From positions 186,001 through 250,000 of the forward strand of contig KN832871.1 of assembly GCA_000827325.1 (NCBI GenBank): a stretch of 64,000 nt of DNA, given 5' to 3'. Shown in pieces: positions 1-12,300 of this stretch (the stretch's first letter is position 1; every line of letters begins with the position of its first letter). The DNA comes from Oidiodendron maius Zn (Eukaryota; Ascomycota; Leotiomycetes; Myxotrichaceae). The position numbers and the translations under genes were made by a program. Below the pieces are notes generated by a model. That model was given only the letters and a program-made list of their open reading frames with translations, ran no database searches and was not told the origin of the DNA.

Positions 1-2096
1 TGCTGCATCTCAGCAGCCTGCCGGATCATCTCGATAAATCGTCGAATTCTCAACCGGAAGTAGACCTGCTCATTATCTTTCAGAACGTTGGGGTATAACT
101 CGTTCGTTAACTGCAAAGCTCTTTCGACATCGCCCTCTAATATTGCCGCACGAATTCCTATATGTTCATTAGTACCCGAATAAACAAACGCACGAGATAT
201 GGCATACGCTGCCGATGACCAGCATCCTCATCTTCTTTAACATCGAATCCTTGGATTACTGCGTTCCTATCCATACTCAAAGCCTGCTTTTCTGAACGAA
301 CTTCCTCCGCAAAGACCTTGGCTGTCTCGACGTAACCATCGTGCGTTAGAAATTGGAGGACCTGAGAAGGTTAGATAAAGTAAACTAATATGTATTTGAT
401 GGTATACCAAGGACTGAATTAGTTCCGTCTCATTTAAAGGCGGTGCAAGCTTTGTGGTGCTAGGGACGGTTAATAATCGTAATAGAACATCGATGACGAT
501 AACTTGCCTTGTAGCTTCAATCTGTTGTCTTACCCGTTTCTTCTCCTCCTGAGCAAAGTAGTCAGCTTGTGTTGCATATCCCCTTGCAACAAATACTTCA
601 AACACTAGAAGACCATCTCTAGCAGCAATGTCCAGAATCACTTTTATGGAGGCCTCTGGATGTTGCGCATACTCCGCCATAATACGCTGAATAACCTGAA
701 GATTTCCAGTCCCTTCCCGAGTGCGAAGACGTTCGAGAGGCATTGTGGAAACATTCGGTAATGAAAAAATAAGATACTGGAAAATACTTGCCATCATCAT
801 GCCATCTATATCAAACACAAATGGGCTTTGACCAAAGTTCACTCTAATGTGCTCGCCTGGCTTTTTCATTCCCACTGAGGGAAAGAGCTTCCCCTTTATC
901 TCGCGGAAGGCAATACCTTCGTAATGTCAGTTAGTGGCATCAATCATTACGTCGCCGGCCATCCAAACATACCTAGGTGTTCTCCATTCTTTGTAAAGAA
1001 AGCAGACCCCGTTCTGAAATTCACGCCACAGCCTATAATATCGCCGGCTGTGAAAGGTGGCCCGTAACCCCTGCCCGAGCTCTGGCAGCAGAATGAATTC
1101 CCATCATCGCCATGATACGCCCACGATTCTGGTTCCCATCCAGGCAATCTTGACAGCGGGACGCTCTTGCTCGAGAATCCAATACCGATGGAGGTCCTAG
1201 ATAAAGTTAGATGATCGCAATGTGGCAATATATTCACTAAAATATTAAAGAGCATACTCTTCTCGTTTCCGGGAGATAATCGTTACTTCGAAATAGTATA
1301 TGCCAGACCGCGAAGGCATGGTATGGTCTGCTCTGATCGCACATGCCTCGTGGTCTCGATCAGAAGAAGGTTTCACTCCTGTGAACTTCACCTCCAACCC
1401 ATCGGACAAGACTTCCAACCCTCCTTGCTTGTCCTGATCATTCCATTTCGTTGGTAATGGAGCCAACGCCTCTTCTTCTGCAGGCGGGGCTTTCTCGATC
1501 ACGTCGTACGTCATGCCTCGATGGGAGGGTGCCATCTTCGAGTGCAGATTTATGCTGCTGGCGCTGGTTGAGAGCGAACCGGTCTGAGACCCCGCCGCCG
1601 ACGACGTTTCCTTCTGCGCTAAAACCTTGACCTTGTGTGCTTCCTCAACTACTTCAATATATCTAGAACCTTTGAGATATGAGGGCACGAAAAAATGATC
1701 CGTGTGCCCAGTCCCAAAGACACCAGTCCCCTGGCCGGTTGCGAGCGACCCGTATGCTCTGGAGAACCCAGATAGCTGCCCACCTCGGTTCCAGGAGCCC
1801 GAGCGGCCATGATGTTGTCCGTTTGTATTAAATCCCATGTCGTACCTCTGTGACTCAAAGGGCGAGTGGCTGGAGATATCTTGGAAGCCGGAGTCGTAAG
1901 TGAAGTCGGGACGTTGATGTAGGAGATGCGACAAGGCACCAGACCTTGTCGGCTGTTGGTATTGATTGGAGAGCGTTGGAGCAGCACCAGAGACGACGGA
2001 GGCATATGATGACCGTCGTGGCATAAGACCAGAAGCTCCCGTCGGCATGCTCGATTCTGGAACCCCGGGTGAGCCCGACGAGTAGGGGTTGGACAT
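1..2096 (-). CDS. GID1: GID/CTLH ubiquitin ligase subunit Gid1 (Vid30/RanBP9-like), 3' end beyond window
   Basis: Scaffold subunit of the GID (CTLH) E3 ligase, which degrades gluconeogenic enzymes when glucose returns. Exons by hand: 2096-1258, 1196-973, 916-508, 459-408, 361-208 and 157-1 (continuing left). A Ser/Gly/Gln-rich N-terminal region of about 150 residues is followed by a SPRY domain (IYYFEVTI, TSIGIGF, SWAYHGDDG, FTKNGEHLG, IAFREIKGKLFPSVG), then LisH (ELIQSLVLQFLTHDGYVETA) and the start of CTLH (GDVERALQLTNELYPNVL). This domain order is diagnostic of Gid1. The intron at 460-507 begins with GC (AAG|GCAAGT) and is needed to join IEATS to TTKLAPPL. Positions 549-791 are an in-frame stretch of 81 codons between SPRY and LisH that also begins with GCAAGT and ends with GCTCAG, so it may be a second GC-AG intron. 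The start at 2096 is the first ATG of the open frame. Confidence 0.93.
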
Positions 2097-3279
2097 GTCC
2101 AGCGTGCCAACGAGGGCTGGTTTCTGCGGAGGCTGTCTAGCAGCTTCTTGCCTCCGATGGTATTTAGATACCGGCTGAGGAGAAGGATATAATCGGGGGA
2201 GATTCGTTACCAGGTCTGGCTGTCTGCGAATCGATGACCCAGACTAGGATGGGGACGATGGTGGCGTCTGTAGGTGCTAGTTCATGCTCGAGGGGATGTT
2301 GTGAGGAGAAGAGTGTGATACCCAGTAGCCCCGACTCTAGCAGAGCTGGACCCCGTGCTGCAAGTCCATACTATCACTTAGGCAGGTATCGTGGTGAAAC
2401 CAGTTCTGTAGTTCTGATGTTGCCGCTGGGGAACTGTATTAGCGAGCTACGTCCTGATGGAGGTTCAGGCATGAGCATATGGTGGGGAAACTCCACTTAC
2501 AGGCCTTCTAGCGAATGAAGTCACAAGACAACTAATAAACTGACCATTCCAAGGTGAACAGGCGATCGGTGATGTGAGGGCAGTGGGATATGAGTGGGAT
2601 GGGACTGGAAGAGTGGTGCTATCGTGCTGACGTTGAGGTGATCAGTGTTGCTGGAAGCGTGCTTGCTGGCAGATCAATGCGTTCAGTTACGGGGAAGGCT
2701 TTGCCAATCATAAAGATTGTGACAGCAGTCTTGAGCTGACGATGCTACAAACATCCTATAAAGTCAAGTGACTGTGATATTACTACTGATATTCGCTCAG
2801 TATCGATCATTCTCAATTATTGTTCCCGTATTTCGTGGAAAGGCAGCTCACAGCCGGCACACCAACTGTACAGTCCTCCCGGCACATCGAGGCCACATCA
2901 GAACGGGACAAATTTATTAGTTACTAGAAAAGAGAGCGAGCAGTAGGAGAGTGCAAAGTGGGATATAAAGCACGCTCTCAAATGATTATATTCCTAATCC
3001 TCGCGGTGGTGCTATTCTATGCTACAAACCAATGCACCCGAAATCCCAACGAGCGCCATCCATTACAACTCGTGACAGATTGACCCACGCCTTTTATTTT
3101 ATACGCCTAGTAAAGAATGAGGACACACATGCAATACAAGCACGACCTTGAAATTGTCCCGGTAATATGACCGACCGACTCTGCACCATCCTCCTAGCTC
3201 ATGCCGCGTCCGAAAATTTCTATTGTTGATACAGTGTGTTGTGTTGAGACGGGATACTACAAAGAGTGGTGAGCACTCC
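2097..3279. other. Intergenic: GID1 leader/promoter and IES4 3' region
   Basis: No convincing gene. A 94-codon plus-strand frame at 2234-2518 has biased composition and no recognisable domain. The part near 3000-3279 is probably the IES4 3' UTR, since IES4 ends at 3280 reading leftward. Confidence 0.5.
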
Positions 3280-4241
3280 TTACGCTGGGGTAGCCACAAT
3301 GATTGCTGGTGCTGGTGAAGACTCAGCAGGTGGCGCAGACGGCGCCCGAGAGCTGCCAATGGCCTGGCTCGGGGCGCTGGCCATTTCGACATCAATCCCG
3401 TTGTTGCTCTTCTCGCTCTCGAGCTGGCTATTGTCTTTGTTCTCCTTGCTACTGTCGCCTGAAGCAGATTCTTCAGACTTGGCCTCTGGCTTCGGCTTGG
3501 GTGGTGCAGTCCAGCGAGGGAGCTCCCAGACGACCCCAGTGAAGCTTTTAACCGTGAATCCGCCCTTCTTCCATTTGCGACAGGGTTTGCCCGACCGATC
3601 GAGGGCCCTCAAGCCAGCATTGATGGCACCTTGATTGGCTTTGGGACCGAGTTTGTGAGCTGCGGCCGACGTGTTCGCTGCCCTCGGAGCAGTGCTGCTG
3701 TGATCGATCGTGCCATCCTCCCTGGACGAAATTAGTAATTGTTCGCGATAACCAATTTGGATGACAGCGGATGGCGTCCATGCGGCCATCCATCAAAGAA
3801 TGGGGTTCAACGGCGAATGAGGGAGCGATGGGGAGAGATGGATCTGGTGACTTACAATCTGGCCTTCTTTTTCGGACCCGGCTTGCCTCTGACCTTGGGC
3901 GGAGCGTCGGGCCCGAGGGCGACGGCAGAGCTTCTTTTAACGCCCTTCTTCTTCACGCCTTCCGATGGGGGAGGCATTGAGGAGTTGGGCGTGTCGACGG
4001 CAGCGGGTGTGTTGGAGGCAGACTCCGATGGGTTTCCGCCCTGCGAGCTTGCCGCGACCGCTAAGGTATCCGACGTGGTCGGCGAGGAGACGTCCTTCAC
4101 GGGGGACTCTTCCTTCACGACGGGGTCGGACCAGAACTTGGCTAGGTTCTTAGGCGACAGCTTGAGCGTGACGAGCAGCGGCGTCTTGGAGGACTTGCGT
4201 CGGGCAAAAGAGGTAATGGCGGGTTGTTTCGCTGACGCCAT
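3280..4241 (-). CDS. IES4: INO80 chromatin-remodelling complex subunit Ies4
   Basis: Nuclear subunit of the INO80 ATP-dependent nucleosome remodeller, belonging to the fungal Ies4 family (formerly DUF1711). Exons 4241-3856 and 3721-3280 give 275 residues; the 134-nt intron is GTAAGT...CCAG. Family marks are the N-terminal TLKLSPKNLAKFWSD, the basic KGVKRSSAVALGPD...PPKVRGKPGPKKKAR (AT-hook-like GKPGPKKK), and the C-terminal KLGPKANQGAINAGLRALD followed by GFTVKSFTGVVWELPRW. The last 80 residues are Ser/Glu/Pro-rich and low in complexity. The split falls exactly between KKARL and EDGTID, which are contiguous in the family. I name it from recognised family motifs. Confidence 0.88.
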
Positions 4242-6888
4242 GGCGATGGGACGGCGAGGGCGAGATGGAGAGGGCGATGGGAGACGATGGTTGATGGAAG
4301 TAGAGGAAGAGAAGGTGGTGGTGCCGGTCGCAGGAGACAGGAGATGTTGTTGGCCTGGCCTAGGGTGTCGCGAAGAGACACATATAGGGCGGGAGCGAGC
4401 AGCCCGGTGCGTGCGTGGATGATGACTGTGATGGGCGGGCGTGGGCGGTGATGTCGTCGATGGGAATTTATCGTGGGCGTGGTGCCGATGGGGCAGATGG
4501 TGAAGGAGAAGGGGAGGATGCGGAAGAGGAGGAGTCGTGGGTGTGGGCGTGCGGATGATGGCGATGGGGGCAGCGTGGCCGTGGAGGCGGCGAAGGGGAA
4601 ACCATTTTTTTGGCAGAGGTTGCGCTGGGCCCGTTCAAACCATTTCGCGCATCAATTTCCAGACTGACTGCCATCGATTCCTGGAGGTTCTCGCTTCTCG
4701 CTGTTTCGGGGCGGCGGGAGATCACGCCTGAGACCTGAGGAACGCCAGCAGACTGCCTTCCGAGCCAATCAGCGCGCTCCGATGCCTGACCCCCTTTTCC
4801 GCAACCAGCCACCTGCTCACCTCGGGAGGGACACAGGTCGCGATGGATGTATATATGGCATGTTATGATGATGTTCGTGTCTCTGTGCTGATGTATCCTC
4901 GTGCTATTCTCCTCGGCACGTAAAGTAGAGACAGTACAAACCATCACTCTCGTGCCCCCCCCGGCAGCTATCCCTCTGCTCTCCTCCTCCCTGTATTTCT
5001 CCCTAGACACCGTTTCAATGCCTTGGCGCTGCATTTCCAGCCTCTACGATGTCATCGCATCGCCAATCCTAGTGCATAGCAGGGTAGGTCGCTGTAGTCT
5101 TTCGTACACACCCTTTAGTCTCTGAGCGTCTGGATATACGAGTGCCAATCTTCCTGCCTACATTTACCTTTACGGCTGACCTTGGGCCGTGGACTGCGAC
5201 TGGAAGTTGCCTAGCCCTCTCTCCGGGAGCTGAACACTCTCAACCCGCCCTGCATCTCCAGTTGCAGCACGCTCTTGCGATCTTCGCTCGGTCAGCGCCA
5301 AGTGCTTGCATATGACGCTCCAACAATCTGTCGCCCACTCGATGGGGTAGCTGCTTTGTACAGTACGCGAGGCGGCAGAGATAAAATCCTAGCATCTAGG
5401 CGGTCAGCGTATCGATTCGAGCCGTTATTTTATCAATGATGACACTCCTCACCTGTGACCAGTTACCAGGCAATATTCATATGATTCATTATTATATACA
5501 ATAGTCGCCTAAACACGACAACACATGCCAATATTAGTTGAAAGGGCAAAATACTTGTCCTTCCTGTAATATCTAGTCTGCTAGCCCATGAACCTTTAAA
5601 TGGGATAATGCAGAGTGCCCGTAAAGTCCGTAAGCCGGAAGCAAAGAGGATCGATTCGTTCAGAAATGTGGTGAAAATTGAGTCCAATCAATGGTGGCGA
5701 ATGCGCTTTCTGGTAAGGAACGTAGTTGGATTACGTCCTGAATAAAAAGGTATATTCGAGCGTGGCAGGAAAATATCGCTACGACATATATTGGTAGTAT
5801 GGCCGTCAAAGGGACAGTCATCGCGGGATTCTGGGATATAGAACCAAACGCCGTTCAATCGCTAGGTATAGGTCTAATGCAAACATGCTGACAGTGCAGT
5901 ATGCCACCAAGGTCGTCATCATGGTCAAAGATGCTGCTCGCGACAGCAGCGACCCGCGTGAGTAGGAAATTTAATGTTCCAGCCGCATATAAAAGTTCTT
6001 GGTAGACGGCTGTTATGCCTAAGAAGACATAATTTAATGCTCCCTCGAGCTCATGAGAGATGGTGTTCTCAAATCGACCGATTGAGAGAGTCTGCGGAGC
6101 AAATTTTATTTCCGTACTGTGGAGGATGTTGATCCGTATCCGAAGGTGTGAAGTGCTTCTGCTCGCTGTTTTAGCTGCAGCCCATGTCATCGTAGAAGTC
6201 CATCCTTCCGTAAAAGATTTTATTGCTCTTCGTGCTCAGAATCCTGATATCTATAAGACTGTGATTCGGACTGATTCCTCTCTGTATTTTCCATTCTACA
6301 ATACTGCTAGCATAAAACATACATGCCGTGCGCAGCACACAGGGGAATACTCGACGGCTGGGGAGGAATTTAGGCAATATTTTACGCAATTACCTAGGAA
6401 TCCAGTGGAAATTTTTACACATTTAGCACTCATGATATAACATAAAGGAGGCAAAATATTCTGTCCTTAGACATAAGGTTGAGAATAGAGCGCTAATCGC
6501 CTTTGTATGTGTTTCAAGGCTACTGCAATGCTTTGGTCAAGTGCGTTGATGACAACTATCTCACACTATAATTAACATCTCAATGAACAAACTTCGGCGT
6601 TTAACTCTCAGTTAAGTACTAAGGAGACTCTCTAATAGCACTATTTTCCGCTTGCCATTTTGCGGTCTAATTGAGAACCGAAAGTCTGGTAGAGACCGGC
6701 AGTTGATGCACGTGGAGATCCAACCGTTCCCCGCACAGCCACATCAGTGGCGTTCAATGCGCTTCCTACATGACGACGCTACACCAGGCTTCTAAATTCT
6801 TGGAATGTAAATGCTCTCCGCCTACGACTTCTCTTTGTTTCCATTCTAATTAGGCTCAGGAAGCATCTATTGGAATAGCAAGAGGATC
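4242..6888. other. Gene-poor 2.6 kb stretch between IES4 and CUE5
   Basis: The first 800 bases (to about 5100) are G- or C-rich and probably hold the IES4 leader and promoter, with an ATTGG (CCAAT in reverse) box near 4765. From about 5450 to 6700 the base composition is more A/T-rich. Several open frames of 70-126 codons lie on both strands (for example 5855-6190 minus and 6060-6440 plus, overlapping each other), but none resembles a known protein. No terminal repeats or transposase motifs are visible. Confidence 0.4.
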
Positions 6889-8380
6889 ATGATGTCGGCG
6901 CCTGCGAAGCCCACTGACAACACAGTAAGTTGCAAGAAGCTAAACCATGCAATCTAGTGCCCCTATCCAACTCCTCGCCATTTGAATGTCTGCTGACCCC
7001 TTTTGCCTCAGACGAAAAGCTCCAGTGGAGCTGAGTCGCCTACAACCGCGCGCCCTCTCGAGATGGATGACGACGACGTTCAGGAATCTGGGATTGTGAG
7101 CGGTGAAGGTGATGCGCCAGTTGCTTCCACCAACCCAACGATCGAGGAAGAGGAGGTCCCTCCACCAAAGCCGCCTCGTCCTCTTAGTCCGCAACAGCAA
7201 GCCGAAAACACCCTTAAAGAAGCCTTCCCGAGCATTGACGCAGCTGTAGTCAAGGCGGTGTTGATGGCAAGCGGTGGCCGTGTCGAGCCAGCTTTCAATG
7301 CTCTGCTTGGTACGACCTTAGCTTGAATATGCACAACTCCTATTAATTCTGAACACAGGCATGTCCGACCCTGATGCTGTTCGAGAGCCTATTCCCCCGC
7401 CCCAACCTCCTCGTCCAACGGCCCAGCAATTCGGGTCTACGCCGCAATCTCAACTCGAGGCCGATGAACAATACGCTAGGCAACTTGCCGAACACTATGG
7501 TGGTGGCGGATCCTATGGACCTCGTACGACTAGCCGAAGTGCTCCATATCAGCAAAGCCGTTTTGCACCAAACGAGCAGCAATACGAGGAGCGTAGCTTC
7601 ATCGATGATGACCTACCAGTCATCAAGGAGAACCTTCGAAAGGGGTTCCTTGAAACGCAGAGCAGGGTGAATGGGTGGATCTCAAATTTGAAGAAGAGGA
7701 TAGATGGCGATGATGATGGCGATGGCGATGACATTAAACCTTCACCTCAGCAGGGTTACGGCTCGGCAGGAGGCGATCCATACCGCACTCGGCGCAGCGG
7801 CGATGGAAGACAGAGCAGTGACTATAATCGCTACGATGCTGATCCCGAGGTGCTTACTGATGATTTTGCGGGCATTCAAATGAGGAGCGATGATGATGGT
7901 GAGTGGTTTAACTATGGCCTACACGCAAGATCTAATGGATTAGATGAACCCCCTCGGCGCTCTACCAGGCCACTCGCCAACCCCGACCTCTTCAAGCCCA
8001 CACCTGCGACACCTAAATCTGGCGATGGACGAAAGGTATCATTCCAAGGTGGCCCACCCGAAGAGATCAACAAACCAAAGTCCGGCGCTGGGGAGAGCGC
8101 GCCAACACCTGGCAAGCAGAGCAAGTGGCAGCCGCTGTCGACCGTCGACCCTAACCCCGTTGGCGAGGGTGACAATGACCCATTCAGCCTCGGGGACAGC
8201 GAAGACGAGAAGGACACAAAGGAACGGCCTGGCATGAAGACGGATGAGGCAGAGCGGCTCAAGAAGGCGGCCGCCGAGGCTATGGCAGACTCCATCGGCG
8301 GGCCGGAGGTGAAACCGGAGGCGGCTGAGACGAGCGGGAATAAGGACAAGGTGGCGGAGGACATTTTGAACAAATCTTGA
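6889..8380 (+). CDS. CUE5: CUE-domain ubiquitin-binding protein, Cue5-like selective autophagy adaptor
   Basis: Cue5 links ubiquitinated aggregates to Atg8 during selective autophagy in the cytoplasm. Exons 6889-6924, 7012-7309 and 7359-8380 give 451 residues. The first exon codes only for 12 residues (MMSAPAKPTDNT). The CUE domain lies at about residues 65-115: QQQAENTLKEAFPSIDAAVV followed by KAVLMASGGRVEPAFNALLGM, with the family hydrophobic pattern and the FP and LL motifs. The rest is Pro-, Ser- and Asp-rich and probably disordered, with a second proline cluster (PPPQPPRP) just after the domain. DDDGEWFNYGL may be part of an Atg8-interacting segment (inference). A second in-frame ATG follows the first immediately. 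Confidence 0.85.
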
Positions 8381-9344
8381 GGCCGAGGAAAGGAAGGGCC
8401 AGTCGTTACCGGCAGGAGGAGATTGGGAATCCGCCCATGCAATCGCACTAGCCCAGCACTGTAGTTTGCAATGATATCCGTAGCGGATGTTTTGAGTTCT
8501 CCTACACCTGACAGGCACGAAGAAGCTGGGGGGATGCCCTTCTCTTGCCTACATGTCCGTCTGTGTCGCCTATGTGATCGGGCATATTCTGCCCCATCCC
8601 TCGACACGTCTCGTCGCTGACGGCCCGCAATGATCAGCCTTGCCCGCCTTGTCCTGTGGCCGTCATCGAAGGAGCTTCCTCATCGGTGTGCCCCGCACTA
8701 GACCCCTTTTGGGATAACGCATGTGCTTACTAATCACAGCCAGTCACAGCTCAGCTCCTGCTCACAGCAATGCTGCTGCCAGGCTGAGGAACCTCTCTTC
8801 CCCCCGACCATCAGCCAGTGCATATTTGCAGTGGCAGCAAGAACCCATCCCATACGCCTCATCCATCCGGCAATTCTCTTCCTCCATCTCGACCTCTCTC
8901 CCTCGTCCTCCTCATCCGCCATCTCGACTCCCCTTCCACGGCGCCGCTTCCCTTCTTCCCCGGTCGGGTGCCTCTCTTTCCTCTGTTCCTCTGCCCCTCT
9001 TCGCCCTCTCCGCCCCGCCTCCCATCCAAGCATCGCGCTCTGGGGGTGCACGTGCACGACTACTACAATCTCCAGAACCGTGAATCTGCTTTCTTTCCCA
9101 CCACCCGCCGTCCGCGCTTTCTCTTCCCATTTCTCTTTTCTTCGCAAAAAAGCCGACCTTGTGTCCTTGCTCCCCCGCCCGTCTGTCGACTGCCTGTCCG
9201 GTCTGTCGCCATGAGTCGCTGCTGCATGTGACTTAACTACGCTGCACCTGTCCCCTGTCTCTCTTTTGCGCTTGAAATCCTCCATCTCTCTCTCCTCCCC
9301 GCGCTCCCAGCCCCTCAGGGCTCGGCGGGAGCCAGAACCGCATT
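8381..9344 (+). promoter_or_regulatory. PHO81 promoter and pyrimidine-rich leader
   Basis: About 960 bases without a gene. The part from 8850 to 9340 is strongly C/T-rich on the plus strand, as is usual just upstream of fungal transcription starts. It contains the 12-bp palindrome listed separately. Open frames here are by-products of the skewed composition. Confidence 0.55.
9046..9057. promoter_or_regulatory. Palindromic E-box (CACGTG core), candidate Pho4/NUC-1 site
   Basis: The sequence GTGCACGTGCAC is a perfect 12-bp palindrome with CACGTG at 9049-9054, about 290 bases upstream of the PHO81 start. CACGTG is the known target core of the bHLH factors Pho4 (yeast) and NUC-1 (Neurospora), whose activity is controlled by PHO81/NUC-2. 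Function here is inferred. Confidence 0.5.
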
Positions 9345-12300
9345 ATGTATGTACTTCCACCTTCCCCCTGTGCTGTGTCCCTCGCGGACAACTGCATATC
9401 CCTCGCATCCCCCGCCAGAAACGAGACGCTGACGAGACGGCCGCCCTCAGGAAGTTTGGCAAGCAGATTCAGAAACGCCAACTCGAGGTCCCTGAGTATG
9501 CTGCTAGCTTCGTCAACTACAAGGCCTTGAAGAAGGTACGTCTTGGGCTTCCTCGTCGGGCGCAAGAAGTGTCGAGGACCGCCGACGCTGAGGCTCGGCA
9601 CGCTGACACGCTGGCAGCTCATCAAGAAGCTCTCTGCGACGCCCACCCTCCTCGCGCAAAATGATATCCTCCGCCCGGCATCGATAGCTGATTCGCAAGC
9701 TGCCTTGCAAGCCAACAAAGCTACTTTCTTCTTCCAACTGGTATGTCCTCGCCGCATCCAAGCAGCCTGTTGCCGGTCGTGCTAAATCATCTATAGGAGC
9801 GGGAACTCGAAAAAGTCAATGCCTTCTACCTACAGAAAGAGGCTGAGGTGCGCTTTACCCCGCCTAATTGTTGAACAACGACTGATGGGGCATAGCTCAA
9901 AATCCGTCTTAAGACTTTGCTGGACAAGAAGAAGGTCCTCCAGACCCGCAGCCAAAGCATAACGAGACTGTCGGCCAAGTTCACCACTCTCGAAGAGGGC
10001 TTCCAGCAGTTTGGAAATGACCTGAACAAACTTCAGCAATTTGTCGAGATCAATGGTACGGCCTTCTCCAAAATCCTGAAGAAATGGGACAAGACGTCAA
10101 AGTCTAAGACTAAGGAGCTCTACCTCTCCCGCGCTGTCGAGGTGCAACCATTTTTCAATGCTACAGTCATAAGCGAACTGTCTGACCAGGCCACGATCAG
10201 CTTACAAGAGCTGGGTGCTTGGTCAGAGGGCGAGCATGTGAGCTTCGAGAGAAATCCAGATCATATTGTGAGCAGCCAGCACCTACTTGGCACCGATGAA
10301 GGAGATGCGGATACTTTACTCCTTGAAGCCGTCATCTCTGGTAACCTTGAATCCCTAAAAGATCTCCTCTTGCGGTTAAAGACCGCCGCGGATCCCAATG
10401 GCACCCGCGATGTTGCCCTCTTGGAGCGCGTAACGAGAACGTTCCTTGCGGCTATCAACGAAGGGCCGGAGCCATCACTGCAGCTCCTGTTGGATACCGG
10501 CCTGGTAGATGTCCAATCAGAGGATGATATCAACGAGCGAAACTGCCTCCACCAAGCTGCCATCTACGGAAACTCATTTGTCTTAGGCGTTGGCATTTCA
10601 AAAGGCGTCGCTGTGAGCCGGGTTGACGTGTATGGGCGAGTGCCGTTACACTATGCGTGTATGCATGGCCGCCTCAGTATGATGGAGGCCTTGCTAAATG
10701 GTATGTCTCCACCCCTTGTCTCATACTGAATGCCGTCCTGACAATTTTAGCCAACCAATCTACCATTGACACTATAGACCACGATAACTTCACTCCCCTG
10801 ATTCATGCTATTATACACGGGCATTTTGATTGCGTGCAACGACTTCTAGAACGGTCTGCTCGAATTGATCCTACATCCGATACCGACCATGTGCCGCTGA
10901 ACCTTGCCTGCGAGCATGGCTTGGTGGAAATCGTTGAACTGCTCTTAAAACATGGTGCCAAGATACTAGCCGACGCAGAAGGCTTATACCCGCAACATCT
11001 CGTTGCCCGTTCAGGCAAGATGCCGCAGCTTCTTCTTCTTTTGAAGAACTATGGAGCCGACCTTGACCAGATCGACAAACTCTACTCCTGGACGCCACTG
11101 TTCCACGCTGCCAGCGAGGGAAATGTGCCGTGCATGCAGACACTCTTGGATGTTGGCGTTAAGCCCAACGTCCTGGACGAGAAAGACCTCTCCGCAATGT
11201 ATTATGCTGCATGGGAGGGCCATCTAGAGTGTATGAGGCTATTGTCGTCAATCCCTATGTTCGCGCGGAATCATCAGCAGAGCGATCAGATCAGCCAGGT
11301 TCCAGGAAGCGGCCTGCTGCCTGTCCCCATGAGTATTGATGCTGATGGCATTCCTGCGCTCGAGCTGCCACCCCCAATCATCCCTCTGCGCCGATATGGC
11401 CACAATTTCCTCGACACGAAGACCTTTATTCAAATAAGCTTTGATGACATTGGTGAGCAGCCAATGGTTTTCTTTCATGATAGTAAATATCCGGCCGCAC
11501 GTCTTACAATATCTTCCAAACTTTCCGATTTAATTCCCAAGAACATTTTGCTTCCCTTCCAGGAAGATACTCGACTCGTCTCCTTTCAAATTGACAACTT
11601 GGATTCCTTCGCCATCGATTTCGATGTCTTCCCGACATATGGAGCAAAAGTTATAGCAAAGACCATCGCATTGCCTAGTACATTCAGAGCTCTGCTCAGT
11701 AGCTCAGGCCGTTGCTCTTTGCCCCTTTTTGATCCAAGATTGAGAGCCATCGGACAAATCACGTTCAACTTTCAGGTCATTAAGCCGTTCCAGGGAAAGC
11801 CCTTGGAGATTACGGACTTTGAGACTTATTGGAAGTCAACTAGTCAGCTTGACCACCGGCCTAATGCATTTATTACTGGCTCGAGTTTGTCGGGAGATTA
11901 TGTCCGACTCTTTGTCCAGCACACAAGCGATGGCATTCCAGTTCTTTGGCCAACATGGACTATAGACTTCATGGACATCAAGTTTCCGATTAGTCGTTTG
12001 ACGTATGATCAGTTCACCAGCGCTGGCTCCCGCCATGCTAGCAAGCAGAATAATCACCCGCAAATGCCATTAGAAAGCATTGCCGATGTCCATCGAGTTC
12101 TATCGAAATCAGCTATGTCGCTAAAAGACGGACTCAATCTCTTGCCCAAGGGTATGCATGTCAATCTTCAGATAGTATATCCGACTGCAGAGGAAGAGAG
12201 GAACCTGGGCTTGGGGCCAACCATGAATATCAATACGTTTGCAGATACCATTCTTAGTGTTGTCTTTGACCATGCCAGAGCACTTAGAACATTGTCGCCT

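Noticed and set aside
3266-4422. Plus-strand frames of up to 227 codons opposite IES4
   Set aside because: They are antisense to a confidently recognised gene and carry no family motif.
4468-5034. 188-codon minus-strand frame upstream of IES4
   Set aside because: Biased composition (His/Ser/Pro runs at its end), no recognisable domain and overlap with the probable IES4 leader.
8721-9285. Several frames (up to 183 codons) upstream of PHO81
   Set aside because: All come from a C/T-rich leader; open in many frames at once, with low-complexity translations.
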